Source: a virus
Length of the DNA: 33,639 nucleotides
Virus record (IMG/VR): IMGVR_UViG_3300005613_000239
Location: 1 to 33,639 of that record
Reading direction: 5' to 3' (one strand)
Of the stretch, positions 17,552 to 24,034 are shown piece after piece. Position numbers and translations under genes: made by a program. Every line of letters starts with the position of its first letter. The stretch's first letter is position 1. Under the pieces are notes generated by a model. It was given only the letters and a program-made list of their open reading frames with translations. It was not told where the DNA came from and did not search any database.

Positions 17552-17903
17552 TTAATTCCTCTACACCTTTATCAATATTCACTATAATTTCGGATTCAAA
17601 ACCTTGCATCTTACTTGCTTGATGGATTGCCGCAATTATATCTCTGTTACTGCCTGTCATATCTCTAACAATTCTACCTAATTCAATAAGCATTTCTTCT
17701 TTGGAAAGCAAATAACGTTCTGCTATTTCATTCTGTAATTCTTTTATACGTTCTGCTATTTTAGTATTCTTTAGTAATTTATCTGCATTCTGTCCGGCAA
17801 ACTTTTTTTCATAACCTGCTTTAATATAAGCATCTACGTGTTTGGATCCATTAGATACTTCTTGTGCGAATATTTCCCATTTAACTCTTTTAAGTGCTGG
17901 CAT
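17478..17903 (-). CDS. terS: Terminase small subunit
   Basis: This 141-residue protein is encoded just before terL. Its N-terminal half has the helix-turn-helix layout of the Terminase_2 group (FAQEVSNGSKHVDAYIKAGY...NADKLLKNTKIAERIKELQ), followed by a helical oligomerisation region and a charged tail. It recognises the packaging site and recruits TerL. The start is preceded by three tandem AAAGGAGT units, each a full ribosome binding site. Confidence 0.85.
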   Translation of the reverse strand: MPALKRVKWEIFAQEVSNGSKHVDAYIKAGYEKKFAGQNADKLLKNTKIAERIKELQNEIAERYLLSKEEMLIELGRIVRDMTGSNRDIIAAIHQASKMQGFESEIIVNIDKGVEELSDKELSDIIKRSSKGTSDKKESKE

Positions 17904-17904
17904 A

Positions 17905-17932
17905 TTACTCCTTTACTCCTTTACTCCTTTAC
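17905..17932 (-). promoter_or_regulatory. Triple tandem Shine-Dalgarno before terS
   Basis: Three adjacent copies of AAAGGAGT (8-bp period) lie between the end of the small membrane protein gene and the terS ATG. The upstream copies also encode the end and stop of that gene. The copy nearest the ATG is correctly spaced for initiation; the others may act as standby sites or be slippage products. Confidence 0.7.
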
Positions 17933-18088
17933 TTCTTTCTTCTCTTTCCTTATTATGCTTCCCCCATATACTGCTGTTGCAATAACTGTGTCTACTACGA
18001 ATGCTAAACTAAGTGCTACATACCAGCCCACACTTGCTTCTTTTGTAGTGAGAGCAAACAATAACCCAATTAAAATCATCAATTTCAT
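17921..18088 (-). CDS. Small two-helix membrane protein (holin candidate)
   Basis: The 55-residue frame encodes an N-terminal hydrophobic stretch (MKLMILIGLLFALT), a short polar turn with KEAS, a second hydrophobic stretch (about residues 21-43, GWYVALSLAFVVDTVIATAV) and a basic C-terminus RKEKKEVKE. AAAGGAG lies nine bases before the ATG and a good promoter is right upstream. Two short membrane spans with a positively charged tail fit small class II-type holins, but the position before terS is unusual for lysis genes, so another membrane role is possible. Confidence 0.65.
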   Translation of the reverse strand: MKLMILIGLLFALTTKEASVGWYVALSLAFVVDTVIATAVYGGSIIRKEKKEVKE

Positions 18089-18102
18089 AATCTATCTCCT
18101 TT

Positions 18103-18140
18103 ATAATATGTAATTTTGTGTCAATTTGTCAATTTGTCAA
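18103..18140 (-). promoter_or_regulatory. Promoter with triplicated TTGACA before the packaging genes
   Basis: On the minus strand TTGACA occurs three times with an 8-bp period (18140-18135, 18132-18127, 18124-18119). The middle copy is 18 bases from TATTAT (18108-18103), giving a near-consensus sigma-70 promoter. It should drive the membrane protein, terS and terL. The extra copies look like 8-bp tandem slippage. Confidence 0.7.
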
Positions 18141-18144
18141 TATA

Positions 18145-18405
18145 TTAAATCCTAACGTTCTTTCCACTCTTGTAAGATTCATATTCATCTATAATCAGTT
18201 GGATATATTCTTGTTGAGTAACATTTAATTCTGTTTTTAATTCGTTTATAGCGTTTATAGCATTTATATCTATATCATCGCCCGTTCCTTTTTCATATAT
18301 ATCAATAATTATTTTTTCTAATTTATCTATATGTCGTTTCTTATTTCTACTGATTGTAAGAATATCTTCATTCCTCTGTACTTTTGCTGATGTCTTCGTC
18401 TTCAT
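18145..18405 (-). CDS. Hypothetical charged helical protein
   Basis: This 86-residue protein is not recognised. It is rich in Lys, Asp and Ile and predicted helical, with a tandem I-N-A run near residue 50 encoded by nine-base repeats. GAAGGAG lies upstream of the ATG, and the start overlaps the end of the HTH gene by 38 bases, so it is in the same transcript. Confidence 0.6.
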   Translation of the reverse strand: MKTKTSAKVQRNEDILTISRNKKRHIDKLEKIIIDIYEKGTGDDIDINAINAINELKTELNVTQQEYIQLIIDEYESYKSGKNVRI

Positions 18406-18757
18406 AATATTCTTCTTCTCCTTCTTTTTCGTTAATATATTTATAAGGTGTTAAGAAAGCAAGATCTTCAAACTCTGCAATTTTCTTATAATTTCTATAT
18501 ATCTCTCTTCTTAAACACCCAACACTATCTGCAATTTGTTGACCAGTAAATTCCGGATGAGTAATTTTTACTGCAATTATATCTCTTTGTAAACTGTTTA
18601 ATGACATATATAATTTTAAAATACGAGATAATCTTTGAATATCTTTATCATTCAGCTTCAATATGTCGATAGAGCTGCTAGAAGACGTATTAAAAGCCTT
18701 ATCTATCTGTTTCTCGAGGCTATATAACACTTCTTCATTATAGTGAATATTAGACAT
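18368..18757 (-). CDS. Sigma-70 region 4-like HTH protein
   Basis: I use ATG 18757 (129 residues, MSNIHYNEEVLYSLEKQ...), which overlaps the end of the upstream gene; the longer frame to 18856 lies wholly inside it. Residues 63-106 (LYMSLNSLQRDIIAVKITHP...QQIADSVGCLRREIYRNYKKI) have the layout of sigma region 4 or a related helix-turn-helix. The C-terminus is highly acidic. Just upstream of the packaging and structural genes, it could be a late-gene activator, but this is inference. Confidence 0.55.
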   Translation of the reverse strand: MSNIHYNEEVLYSLEKQIDKAFNTSSSSSIDILKLNDKDIQRLSRILKLYMSLNSLQRDIIAVKITHPEFTGQQIADSVGCLRREIYRNYKKIAEFEDLAFLTPYKYINEKEGEEEYYEDEDISKSTEE

Positions 18758-18995
18758 TCTTTTGCTTTTTATTCCTATTCTTTCTATGTTTTCTATGTTT
18801 TTCGTAATAATCCCAACCTTCATCAAATTTGCTTTTATTACTCCTGTCAGAATCACCTTTACCTACTTCTGATTGACGGAGTTGACTGGGAGGAATTACT
18901 TCTTTATTAGCATCACCCGTTTTAATATTATTTCTAAATATTTCTGCATTCTTTTGTCGAAGATATTTTTTTTCTTTAGCTGATAATTTTGCCAT
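18750..18995 (-). CDS. Hypothetical small basic protein
   Basis: This 81-residue lysine- and asparagine-rich protein begins MAKLSAKEKKYLRQKNAEI and ends in K-H-R-K-H-R-K-N-R-N tandem units. GGAGAATTAAT precedes the ATG. It is two bases from its neighbour and part of the early operon. No domain recognised; nucleic acid binding is possible from charge alone. Confidence 0.55.
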   Translation of the reverse strand: MAKLSAKEKKYLRQKNAEIFRNNIKTGDANKEVIPPSQLRQSEVGKGDSDRSNKSKFDEGWDYYEKHRKHRKNRNKKQKNV

Positions 18996-18996
18996 A

Positions 18997-19188
18997 TTAA
19001 TTCTCCTCCAAATAACTCATAAAATCATTGATACTTTTAATTAATCTTGCTTTTGATTTTTGCCTATTTTGACAATCACATCTTTTCTTATGTTTTATAT
19101 CTGCATTATTTCTTTCTAAAACATATACTCTTTGTTCCAGCTGTTTAATCTGATATTCTACATCTTTCATATCTTTCATATTTTTCAT
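18997..19188 (-). CDS. Small coiled-coil protein with CxC motif
   Basis: The 63-residue protein starts with M-K-N-M-K-D-M-K-D tandem units (nine-base repeats), then a leucine-type coiled coil (IKQLEQRVYVLERNNADIK) and K-R-C-D-C. A complete AAAGGAGGT lies before the ATG, the strongest ribosome binding site in the early block. Function unknown. Confidence 0.6.
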   Translation of the reverse strand: MKNMKDMKDVEYQIKQLEQRVYVLERNNADIKHKKRCDCQNRQKSKARLIKSINDFMSYLEEN

Positions 19189-19290
19189 ATTTACCTCCTT
19201 TAAATCGTGGTGGCCAAGTAATTTTCATGGCTTAAAAATCACTTTTTTAAAGGCTGGTTGACGGAGAATCATGCCTACCACCGGGTATTA

Positions 19291-19647
19291 TCATTTACAA
19301 TATTTTTTTCTATAAGCTTTCCCACACGAATTACATAGCCATTTAAAATCTAATGGATCTGAATAACCATGTAACTGAATTGCTAATATTCTTGTTTTAG
19401 TTTTACATTTTGGACATTTATTTGGACGGTTAATTATTCCTTTTTCGGTTGCAGTTTGAATAGCTTTATGTGCTTTTATTTTACCTGGGTTTAAAAATGC
19501 ATATTCCTTTTTATATTGTATTTTCGATTCTCTATTTTCTCTATACCACTGTTTCGAATATTCTCTTTTGCAACTGTTACAAATCTTAGAATATTTTCCA
19601 CTAAAAAATTTCTTATTTCTATTCTTATTACAAACTGAGCATTTCAT
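19291..19647 (-). CDS. Degenerate HNH-type zinc protein
   Basis: The 118-residue protein has two Cys pairs. C3-C6 with C23-C26, then a W-Y-R-E-N-R-E helix, resembles the N-terminal half of phage endonuclease VII-like or HNH proteins. C78-C81 with C105-C108 surround QLHGYSDPLDFKWLCNSCG, which matches the phage HNH pattern H-H-x-D-Y-x-K-P-L-x-V-x-W-L-C-x-x-C-H, except that the catalytic His pair and Asp are replaced (L-H-G-Y) and the final His is Gly. It is therefore probably a non-cutting zinc-ribbon DNA-binding relative. The stop overlaps no gene; the start overlaps the end of the next upstream frame. Confidence 0.65.
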   Translation of the reverse strand: MKCSVCNKNRNKKFFSGKYSKICNSCKREYSKQWYRENRESKIQYKKEYAFLNPGKIKAHKAIQTATEKGIINRPNKCPKCKTKTRILAIQLHGYSDPLDFKWLCNSCGKAYRKKYCK

Positions 19648-19973
19648 ATTTTAACCTCTTGAAGTTTCTTTTTGTTATCAAAATCGTAAAGATAAGTTTT
19701 ATTATCCTCTGAATATAAAATCAAATCTATATTATTATTTCTTTTTGGTAATACATTAGTAGCGAGAACCCAATGGGTATCTTTTAATATTTTGTTTCTT
19801 CTATTGATAACTATTTTATTTGAATACATTTCCTTTCTTTCTAGAACCTCTTTTCGATTTATATTAAGTTTTATCTGTTTTATCTGTTTTATCTGTTTTA
19901 TCTGTTTTATCTGTTTTATCTGTTTTGTCTGTTTTATCTGTTTTGTCTGTTTTGTCTGTTTATTTTTTTTCAT
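19644..19973 (-). CDS. Hypothetical protein with N-terminal Gln-x-Lys tandem repeat
   Basis: This 109-residue protein starts with about ten Q-(T/I)-K units encoded by nine-base tandem repeats (about 19869-19960), then a globular part of about 70 residues with HWVLATNVLPKRNNNIDLILYSEDNKTYLYDF. The globular part looks like a small beta-alpha domain but is not recognised. It lies just downstream of the HNH endonuclease gene, overlapping it by four bases. Confidence 0.55.
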   Translation of the reverse strand: MKKNKQTKQTKQIKQTKQIKQIKQIKQIKQIKQIKLNINRKEVLERKEMYSNKIVINRRNKILKDTHWVLATNVLPKRNNNIDLILYSEDNKTYLYDFDNKKKLQEVKI

Positions 19974-20794
19974 TTCTCCTCCGTCGTTTTCGTTTCCGTT
20001 TTCTCCAGTTGTTTAATTATTTCATTTCTATGTATATACAATTTTTGAAGTAGTTTCTCTTTTTTGGGTAATGAGATATTAATTATGTTCCATATATTTG
20101 AAGGATATCTACCAATCATTTTAGCAATATCTTTGAAATATAAACCACTATCTCGTAACTCTTTTATGTGTTGATATTTCTTTAAAACTGATTCGTGATA
20201 AAATATTCTTCTACTAATTTTTTTCAAAGCTGTTTTTGCTTTTTTACTTTTTCCTTTCTCTGTATTCCAAAACGTATCTAGAACTCCTTGATGATCAGCT
20301 AACTTTAAATTATCTATAGAATTATTTAAAATATTTCTATCAATATGAATGATTTCCATATTATCTTTAAATCCTTTTATAAAATATTTTGCTACCAATC
20401 TGTGTAATTGACAGGTTTTTAATTTATTATTTTTTTGCAATCCGATTACAACGACATTTCTATTGCTAATAGTTGGACATAAAAGCTTCTCCTGAAAAAT
20501 GGATGTGCGGTAATAATATTTTCGTTTTTTAATTCTTCCTTTATTTGATATGAAATAGATATATTTATGAGTTTGTTGTTTGGAAGAAAAACCACCAAAA
20601 CCTTTACATTCTTTCCATTCTTCATTTACATGGTTTTTAACTTTAGATATATCAAGTTTCTTTTTAGATTTTTTAACCTTAAAGTTACCATCAGCATATG
20701 TTCTACAAACATACATTTGTCCGGTTTTATCAAGGTAGTAGTTTCCAAAGAAAGTTCTGATAAGTATTTTGTTTCTGAATTTTATTGTTGCCAT
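19970..20794 (-). CDS. HNH homing endonuclease with NUMOD4-like and HTH parts
   Basis: The 274-residue protein has a NUMOD4-like segment at about 58-90 (E-E-W-K-E-C...Y-I-Y-F-I-S-N-K-G-R-I-K-K) and an HNH core at 131-165 with H131 (HRLVAKYF), H150 (IIHIDRN) and N157/N158. A C-terminal helix-turn-helix of NUMOD type follows at 205-240 (IKELRDSGLYFKDIAKMIG). The catalytic histidines are present, so activity is plausible. Such enzymes are free-standing mobile endonucleases in phage genomes. It has its own promoter after a terminator, suggesting independent expression. Confidence 0.8.
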   Translation of the reverse strand: MATIKFRNKILIRTFFGNYYLDKTGQMYVCRTYADGNFKVKKSKKKLDISKVKNHVNEEWKECKGFGGFSSKQQTHKYIYFISNKGRIKKRKYYYRTSIFQEKLLCPTISNRNVVVIGLQKNNKLKTCQLHRLVAKYFIKGFKDNMEIIHIDRNILNNSIDNLKLADHQGVLDTFWNTEKGKSKKAKTALKKISRRIFYHESVLKKYQHIKELRDSGLYFKDIAKMIGRYPSNIWNIINISLPKKEKLLQKLYIHRNEIIKQLEKTETKTTEEK

Positions 20795-20822
20795 AATATC
20801 TCCTTAAAATAGAACTACGTAT

Positions 20823-20828
20823 ATTATA
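20823..20828 (-). promoter_or_regulatory. Putative -10 for the HNH endonuclease
   Basis: TATAAT at 20828-20823 on the minus strand lies 29 bases before the ATG, between a terminator and the gene. Its context, TTGTATAATATA, is the same as at the promoter near 24741. The -35 is weak. Confidence 0.4.
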
Positions 20829-20859
20829 CAAACTTTACACTAAAAATCCTTTATTAATA

Positions 20860-20912
20860 TTTTAAAAACAAAGAGCATGTAGGAATGTCAGTAACCTACA
20901 TGCTCCTGCCGA
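20860..20912 (-). terminator. Intrinsic terminator between early genes and HNH gene
   Basis: An 11-bp perfect stem, GAGCATGTAGG with CCTACATGCTC, closes an 11-base loop and is followed on the minus strand by TTTGTTTTT. It should end transcription coming from the genes above 20987. The rest of the gap 20795-20986 holds only the HNH -10 and AT-rich sequence. Confidence 0.8.
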
Positions 20913-20986
20913 ACAACTGGAACCCTATCAAAAGTACAGTCATTCTATAAAAAAATTACAAAAATTACAGGTACATACTAATTACC

Positions 20987-21316
20987 TTATATTTTAATTC
21001 TATCGAAAGCATTTTTTATTTTTACTGGTGGACGGTTAAGAGAAATAACTTCCATTTGTAATTTTAGAAGTTTTTTATCTTTATTTTTTACAACCTTCTC
21101 TTTTTCTGTAAAATGCTGATCAGGAAACCATTTGTGGATTTCTTTTATTATATCATCCTGCATGGCTTTTCTATACCGTTCCCTTGTGTCTATTTTAACC
21201 GTAATAGGTTGTTGTTCTTCTTCTTCTCCAAGATGTTCTAATACTTTATCCCGAATCATCTTGCAAATACTGTCTATCATTTTATCCCATTTTTCTGTAT
21301 TTCTTTCTTTTATCAT
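20987..21316 (-). CDS. Hypothetical charged helical protein
   Basis: This 109-residue protein is not recognised. It has an N-terminal helix (WDKMIDSICKMIRDKVLEHL), an acidic loop, ITVKIDTRERYRK, then a basic Lys-rich region. The start overlaps the preceding stop (ATGA), so it is coupled to the small gene upstream. It is the last gene before a terminator. Confidence 0.6.
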   Translation of the reverse strand: MIKERNTEKWDKMIDSICKMIRDKVLEHLGEEEEQQPITVKIDTRERYRKAMQDDIIKEIHKWFPDQHFTEKEKVVKNKDKKLLKLQMEVISLNRPPVKIKNAFDRIKI

Positions 21317-21471
21317 ACTATCATCCCGTTTTCATCTATTTTTACTTCTACTGGCCACAAAACAGGTGATTTCCTTTTAAGCCTTTCATCTATACCTTTA
21401 TAAACATCATCTAATATTTTCTTACTATCTTGTATCTCTTTCTTCGTATCTCTTTCTTTATTCTCTTTCAT
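21313..21471 (-). CDS. Hypothetical 52-residue protein
   Basis: This short frame (MKENKERDTKKEIQDSKKIL...WPVEVKIDENGMIV) has a very strong GGAAGGAG site seven bases before the ATG and ends overlapping the next start by four bases (ATGA). An N-terminal charged helix is followed by a beta-hairpin-like end. No function recognised. Confidence 0.7.
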   Translation of the reverse strand: MKENKERDTKKEIQDSKKILDDVYKGIDERLKRKSPVLWPVEVKIDENGMIV

Positions 21472-21508
21472 ATTATCTCCTTCCAATCCTTCATTCTATT
21501 AATTTCTC

Positions 21509-21841
21509 CTATTTCATTTCTCCTAGTTTTTTCAAACAGAAATTAGCTCGGTTTTCTTTTCTCCAACCCGTTCCACCATCTATATAATCTTCTAGTATCC
21601 ACATCACCTTTCTTTTTTCCGCACGATAATCTGGAACTTCATTCAGACCTAGATTTCTTAGCCATTGAAAAAATTCATCCTCTGATTCTTTTAATGGCAC
21701 TTCTCTGATGGATATGATTTCTATTTTACCATCATATTGTTTCATAAGAAGTTCTTTAGCTTCTTCTTCACTATTGGCTTCAATTTTTACTACATCTTCT
21801 GCTTCTACTGCTTCTACTGTAATCTCATACGTTTCCATCAT
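21509..21841 (-). CDS. DpnD/PcfM-like small protein
   Basis: In this 110-residue protein, residues 4-45 (TYEITVEAVEAEDVVKIEAN then SEEEAKELLMKQYDGKIEII) follow the beta-beta-alpha-beta pattern of the DpnD/PcfM family, whose signature is V-x-A-x-S-x-E-E-A. Those proteins occur on phages and plasmids; their role is unclear. The C-terminal half (WLRNLGLNEVPDYRAEKRKVMWI...) may be a separate helical part. AAAGGAGGT lies upstream; either of two adjacent ATGs (21841, 21838) could be used. V-E-A tandem units come from nine-base repeats. Confidence 0.5.
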   Translation of the reverse strand: MMETYEITVEAVEAEDVVKIEANSEEEAKELLMKQYDGKIEIISIREVPLKESEDEFFQWLRNLGLNEVPDYRAEKRKVMWILEDYIDGGTGWRKENRANFCLKKLGEMK

Positions 21842-21857
21842 CGATACCTCCTTTGTT

Positions 21858-22394
21858 TTATTCTTCTCCAGTTACATCAGTTACATCAGTTACATCAAAT
21901 ACTAAATTATCTTCATCTATTAAATTAAATAGATCTTCATTATCATCTTCATCTGTTTCATCTGTTTCATTTACTTCTATAATTTCTGTAATAGCTTCAT
22001 CTCTTACTCTATCAAAAGAATTCCTTTGAACATTTACAAATCGGAGCTTTTCTATTAATTCTTCTCTGGTAATTTCTTTTCTATCCCAAAATATTCTATC
22101 GTTTTCCTCCGGCACTCCATTTTTAGTGGTTTGTAGGAGATGCAGACCAAGATAATTATCATCTTTTAAGTGTAAAATATGTTCGTGTTCTAAAAGTTTC
22201 CATTGGCATTTAGAAGGTTCATGCATCCATCTTTTTTCTTCGATTATCATATATTTATCATCTATTGTATTTTTCCAAATTAAATCTATATCGGTTGCAA
22301 CATAACCTAAATCCGGATCTAATTTAATCTCTGTTCTTACCCAGTTTGTAAAAGCAGTTCCTTTATCATCTTTTCTTTTAAGCATTATATTCAT
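21858..22394 (-). CDS. PD-(D/E)XK-like nuclease
   Basis: In this 178-residue protein, residues 31-58 read Y-V-A-T-D-I-D-L-I-W...K-Y-M-I-I-E-E-K-R-W-M, matching the D-x(n)-E-x-K core of PD-(D/E)XK nucleases (candidate D37, E52, K54), followed by a Gln-containing helix (CQWKLLEHEHILHL). Phage proteins of this layout act in replication or recombination. The C-terminal 45 residues are an acidic tail with T-D-E and V-T-D tandem units built from nine-base repeats. It overlaps the upstream small gene by 17 bases. Confidence 0.65.
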   Translation of the reverse strand: MNIMLKRKDDKGTAFTNWVRTEIKLDPDLGYVATDIDLIWKNTIDDKYMIIEEKRWMHEPSKCQWKLLEHEHILHLKDDNYLGLHLLQTTKNGVPEENDRIFWDRKEITREELIEKLRFVNVQRNSFDRVRDEAITEIIEVNETDETDEDDNEDLFNLIDEDNLVFDVTDVTDVTGEE

Positions 22395-22533
22395 CCTCCA
22401 TCTCTTGAATTTTTTCTAGTTCTAAAAGTTCATACATATCTCGTAGAAATTCTTCATCTGTTTGTTCCGAGAATAGTATACTAAGTTTATATTTCTTTAA
22501 GTTATTCTTCTTTGGATTCTTTAGATTTGCCAT
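22378..22533 (-). CDS. Hypothetical 51-residue protein
   Basis: This frame (MANLKNPKKNNLKKYKLSIL...) is basic at the N-terminus and acidic and helical at the C-terminus (DEEFLRDMYELLELEKIQEM). AGGAG lies six or seven bases before the ATG, and a promoter with perfect TATAAT lies just upstream, so it is probably the first gene of the transcript that also carries the PD-(D/E)XK-like gene. Function unknown. Confidence 0.65.
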   Translation of the reverse strand: MANLKNPKKNNLKKYKLSILFSEQTDEEFLRDMYELLELEKIQEMEDEYNA

Positions 22534-22550
22534 GTTCTTCTCCTATTAAT

Positions 22551-22578
22551 ATTATAGTCAATAATTCTTAAAAATCAA
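22551..22578 (-). promoter_or_regulatory. Promoter for the early gene block
   Basis: TTGATT (22578-22573) and a perfect TATAAT (22556-22551) are 16 bases apart on the minus strand, about 18 bases before the ATG at 22533. This would drive the genes from 22533 down to the terminator near 20880. Confidence 0.55.
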
Positions 22579-22593
22579 GTGGTATTTTCCGTT

Positions 22594-22713
22594 TCAATCC
22601 CCATGTTCAATAGAAACAACTACTGTGCCTTTTAGTTCCTCCAAATCTTCTATATCGTTTACAATTTGAATAGACCGTTCAATAGTTCGTTTAGATTTAC
22701 CGTTCCTTAAAAT
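22594..22713 (-). pseudogene. 3' fragment of a gene interrupted by the TnpB module
   Basis: The open stretch encodes ...KSKRTIERSIQIVNDIED... and ends V-V-V-S-I-E-H-G-D-stop at 22594. It has no start codon and begins after a stop inside the end of the tnpB gene. If the module between the two 8-bp TAGATTTA repeats (22692-22699 and 24046-24053) is removed, this frame joins in phase to the open fragment at 24046-24091, giving G-Y-F-K-E-N-G-L-L-T-V-D-D-K-S-K-R-T-I-E-R. That makes an ancestral gene split by the insertion likely. Function unknown. Confidence 0.5.
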
Positions 22714-23822
22714 CTACAAAAATCTAAATGTTCAGTAGATACTAAAGGTTTGTAACAGGAACCGTATTTTCCTGTGACGAATCGCTCCAAAATATTTCTA
22801 GCAGCATTTATGTCTGCATTGTCAGAGTGACCACATTCCTGACATAGAAATGTTTCTCCCAAACGATTCTTCCTATCAGTGTGACCGCATTTGGAACACT
22901 TCTGACTGGTATAGTGAGGAGATACAGACCTGAACGAAACACGGTTTAGCTCACACTGTTGTTCTAATCTCGTCAACCAATAAGAATAATTCCAACTACC
23001 AATAGAACGCCTAATATTTTTACTCAATAGACGTTTGAGTTTCGAGTTCTTACCCAAATTCTTTAATTTCTCAACCACAATCATGTCTGCCTCATTGATT
23101 ACTTGTTTTGCTACTTCATCTATTCTTTGTCTTAAAGCTCTTCTTGCTTTTGTTTGCCCTTTTGAACCATGCTTGCATCTCTTAATCCTTTCAATACCTG
23201 CTTTGATATCTTGCCCCAACTGTTTCCCTTTGGATGTAGTCGCTAATGCATTAATTCCTGTATCTATTCCAACAAGAGATTTGACTTCTTTCTTTTCTCC
23301 TGTCTCTATTTCAAAACAGAACTGAACATATTTATCAGTGATGATGTATGAGTTTAATCTCTTTCCTCTTTCTTGAAGTTGATTAAAGTGCTTGTGGTAT
23401 CTTACAGGAATATCTATTCTGATTTTGTTACCTATAGAAGCAAGATGTAACCACCCATCGAACTCTTTAGTTTTTCTTAATGGTTGAAGTTCGGCAATGG
23501 TGCATGAAACATTCATTCTCTTACCTTTATGTGATGGCATCTTCATTTTATCAGGATTATCTTTCCATCTTTTCTTTGTAGCCGATACCATATCTAAAGC
23601 TTCTCTAGCAGCTACTTTTCTTAAACGAGCGGATAACCAAGTTTCAGGAATATCAACTATAGGTTTTAGGAGTTTTACCTTAGATACTTCACCATTTTTC
23701 CAAAAGTAGTCAATAAAAATATTAACAACACGACCATATTCGGAAAGAACTATCTGTAGTTCTTCCTTCTTTTGATTTGTAGCAAATTTGAGGCTACATT
23801 TAGTTGATCTTATTATCTTCAT
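22707..23822 (-). CDS. tnpB: TnpB-like RNA-guided nuclease
   Basis: The 371-residue protein has the full TnpB/Cas12-type nuclease core: RuvC-I LVGIDTGINALATT with D187, RuvC-II MIVVEKL with E251, a zinc finger C309-C312/C327-C330 (QKCSKCGH...FLCQECGH) and RuvC-III NADINAARNI with D337. The N-terminal half is a wedge-like beta domain. TnpB enzymes cut DNA guided by an RNA encoded at the 3' end of the gene. The ATG overlaps the upstream RHH gene by 23 bases. All catalytic residues are present, so it is probably active; it could equally be domesticated by the phage, as no tnpA is near. Confidence 0.88.
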   Translation of the reverse strand: MKIIRSTKCSLKFATNQKKEELQIVLSEYGRVVNIFIDYFWKNGEVSKVKLLKPIVDIPETWLSARLRKVAAREALDMVSATKKRWKDNPDKMKMPSHKGKRMNVSCTIAELQPLRKTKEFDGWLHLASIGNKIRIDIPVRYHKHFNQLQERGKRLNSYIITDKYVQFCFEIETGEKKEVKSLVGIDTGINALATTSKGKQLGQDIKAGIERIKRCKHGSKGQTKARRALRQRIDEVAKQVINEADMIVVEKLKNLGKNSKLKRLLSKNIRRSIGSWNYSYWLTRLEQQCELNRVSFRSVSPHYTSQKCSKCGHTDRKNRLGETFLCQECGHSDNADINAARNILERFVTGKYGSCYKPLVSTEHLDFCRF

Positions 23823-23964
23823 TTTCTAATTCTTGATATTTTTTTTCCAAAGCATTCCTTATCACGGCAGAGATATTAAGTTGATATCTTTCTCTCATGA
23901 CTTTTATTTTTTTAACCAATTTATTATCTGCCATGTAAATCATTCTGTTATGTTTTTTATTCAT
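23800..23964 (-). CDS. Ribbon-helix-helix DNA-binding protein
   Basis: The 54-residue protein has a beta strand RMIYMADN (residues 7-14) and two helices, LVKKIKVMRERYQ and NISAVIRNALEKKYQEL. The S-x-x-I-R-x-A-L pattern is typical of Arc/CopG-type ribbon-helix-helix repressors. It overlaps the start of tnpB by 23 bases, so the two are translated together, and it could repress the pair. The short length is normal for the fold. A weak ribosome binding site precedes the ATG. Confidence 0.75.
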   Translation of the reverse strand: MNKKHNRMIYMADNKLVKKIKVMRERYQLNISAVIRNALEKKYQELENEDNKIN

Positions 23965-24034
23965 GTCTATTCATGTATTCTATAATTATTTACCTATTTC
24001 CTTCTTTTTTCTTAAAAATTTTCAATAATTTTTA

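Noticed and set aside
19189-19290. Possible tRNA in the gap before the coiled-coil gene
   Set aside because: There is a GGTGG/CCACC pairing, but no T-arm GTTC-type loop, no anticodon arm and no acceptor stem of seven pairs.
22591-22620. A CRISPR array
   Set aside because: Only a single repeat-like unit is present, with no second copy or spacer nearby; it is reported only as a solitary repeat-like sequence.
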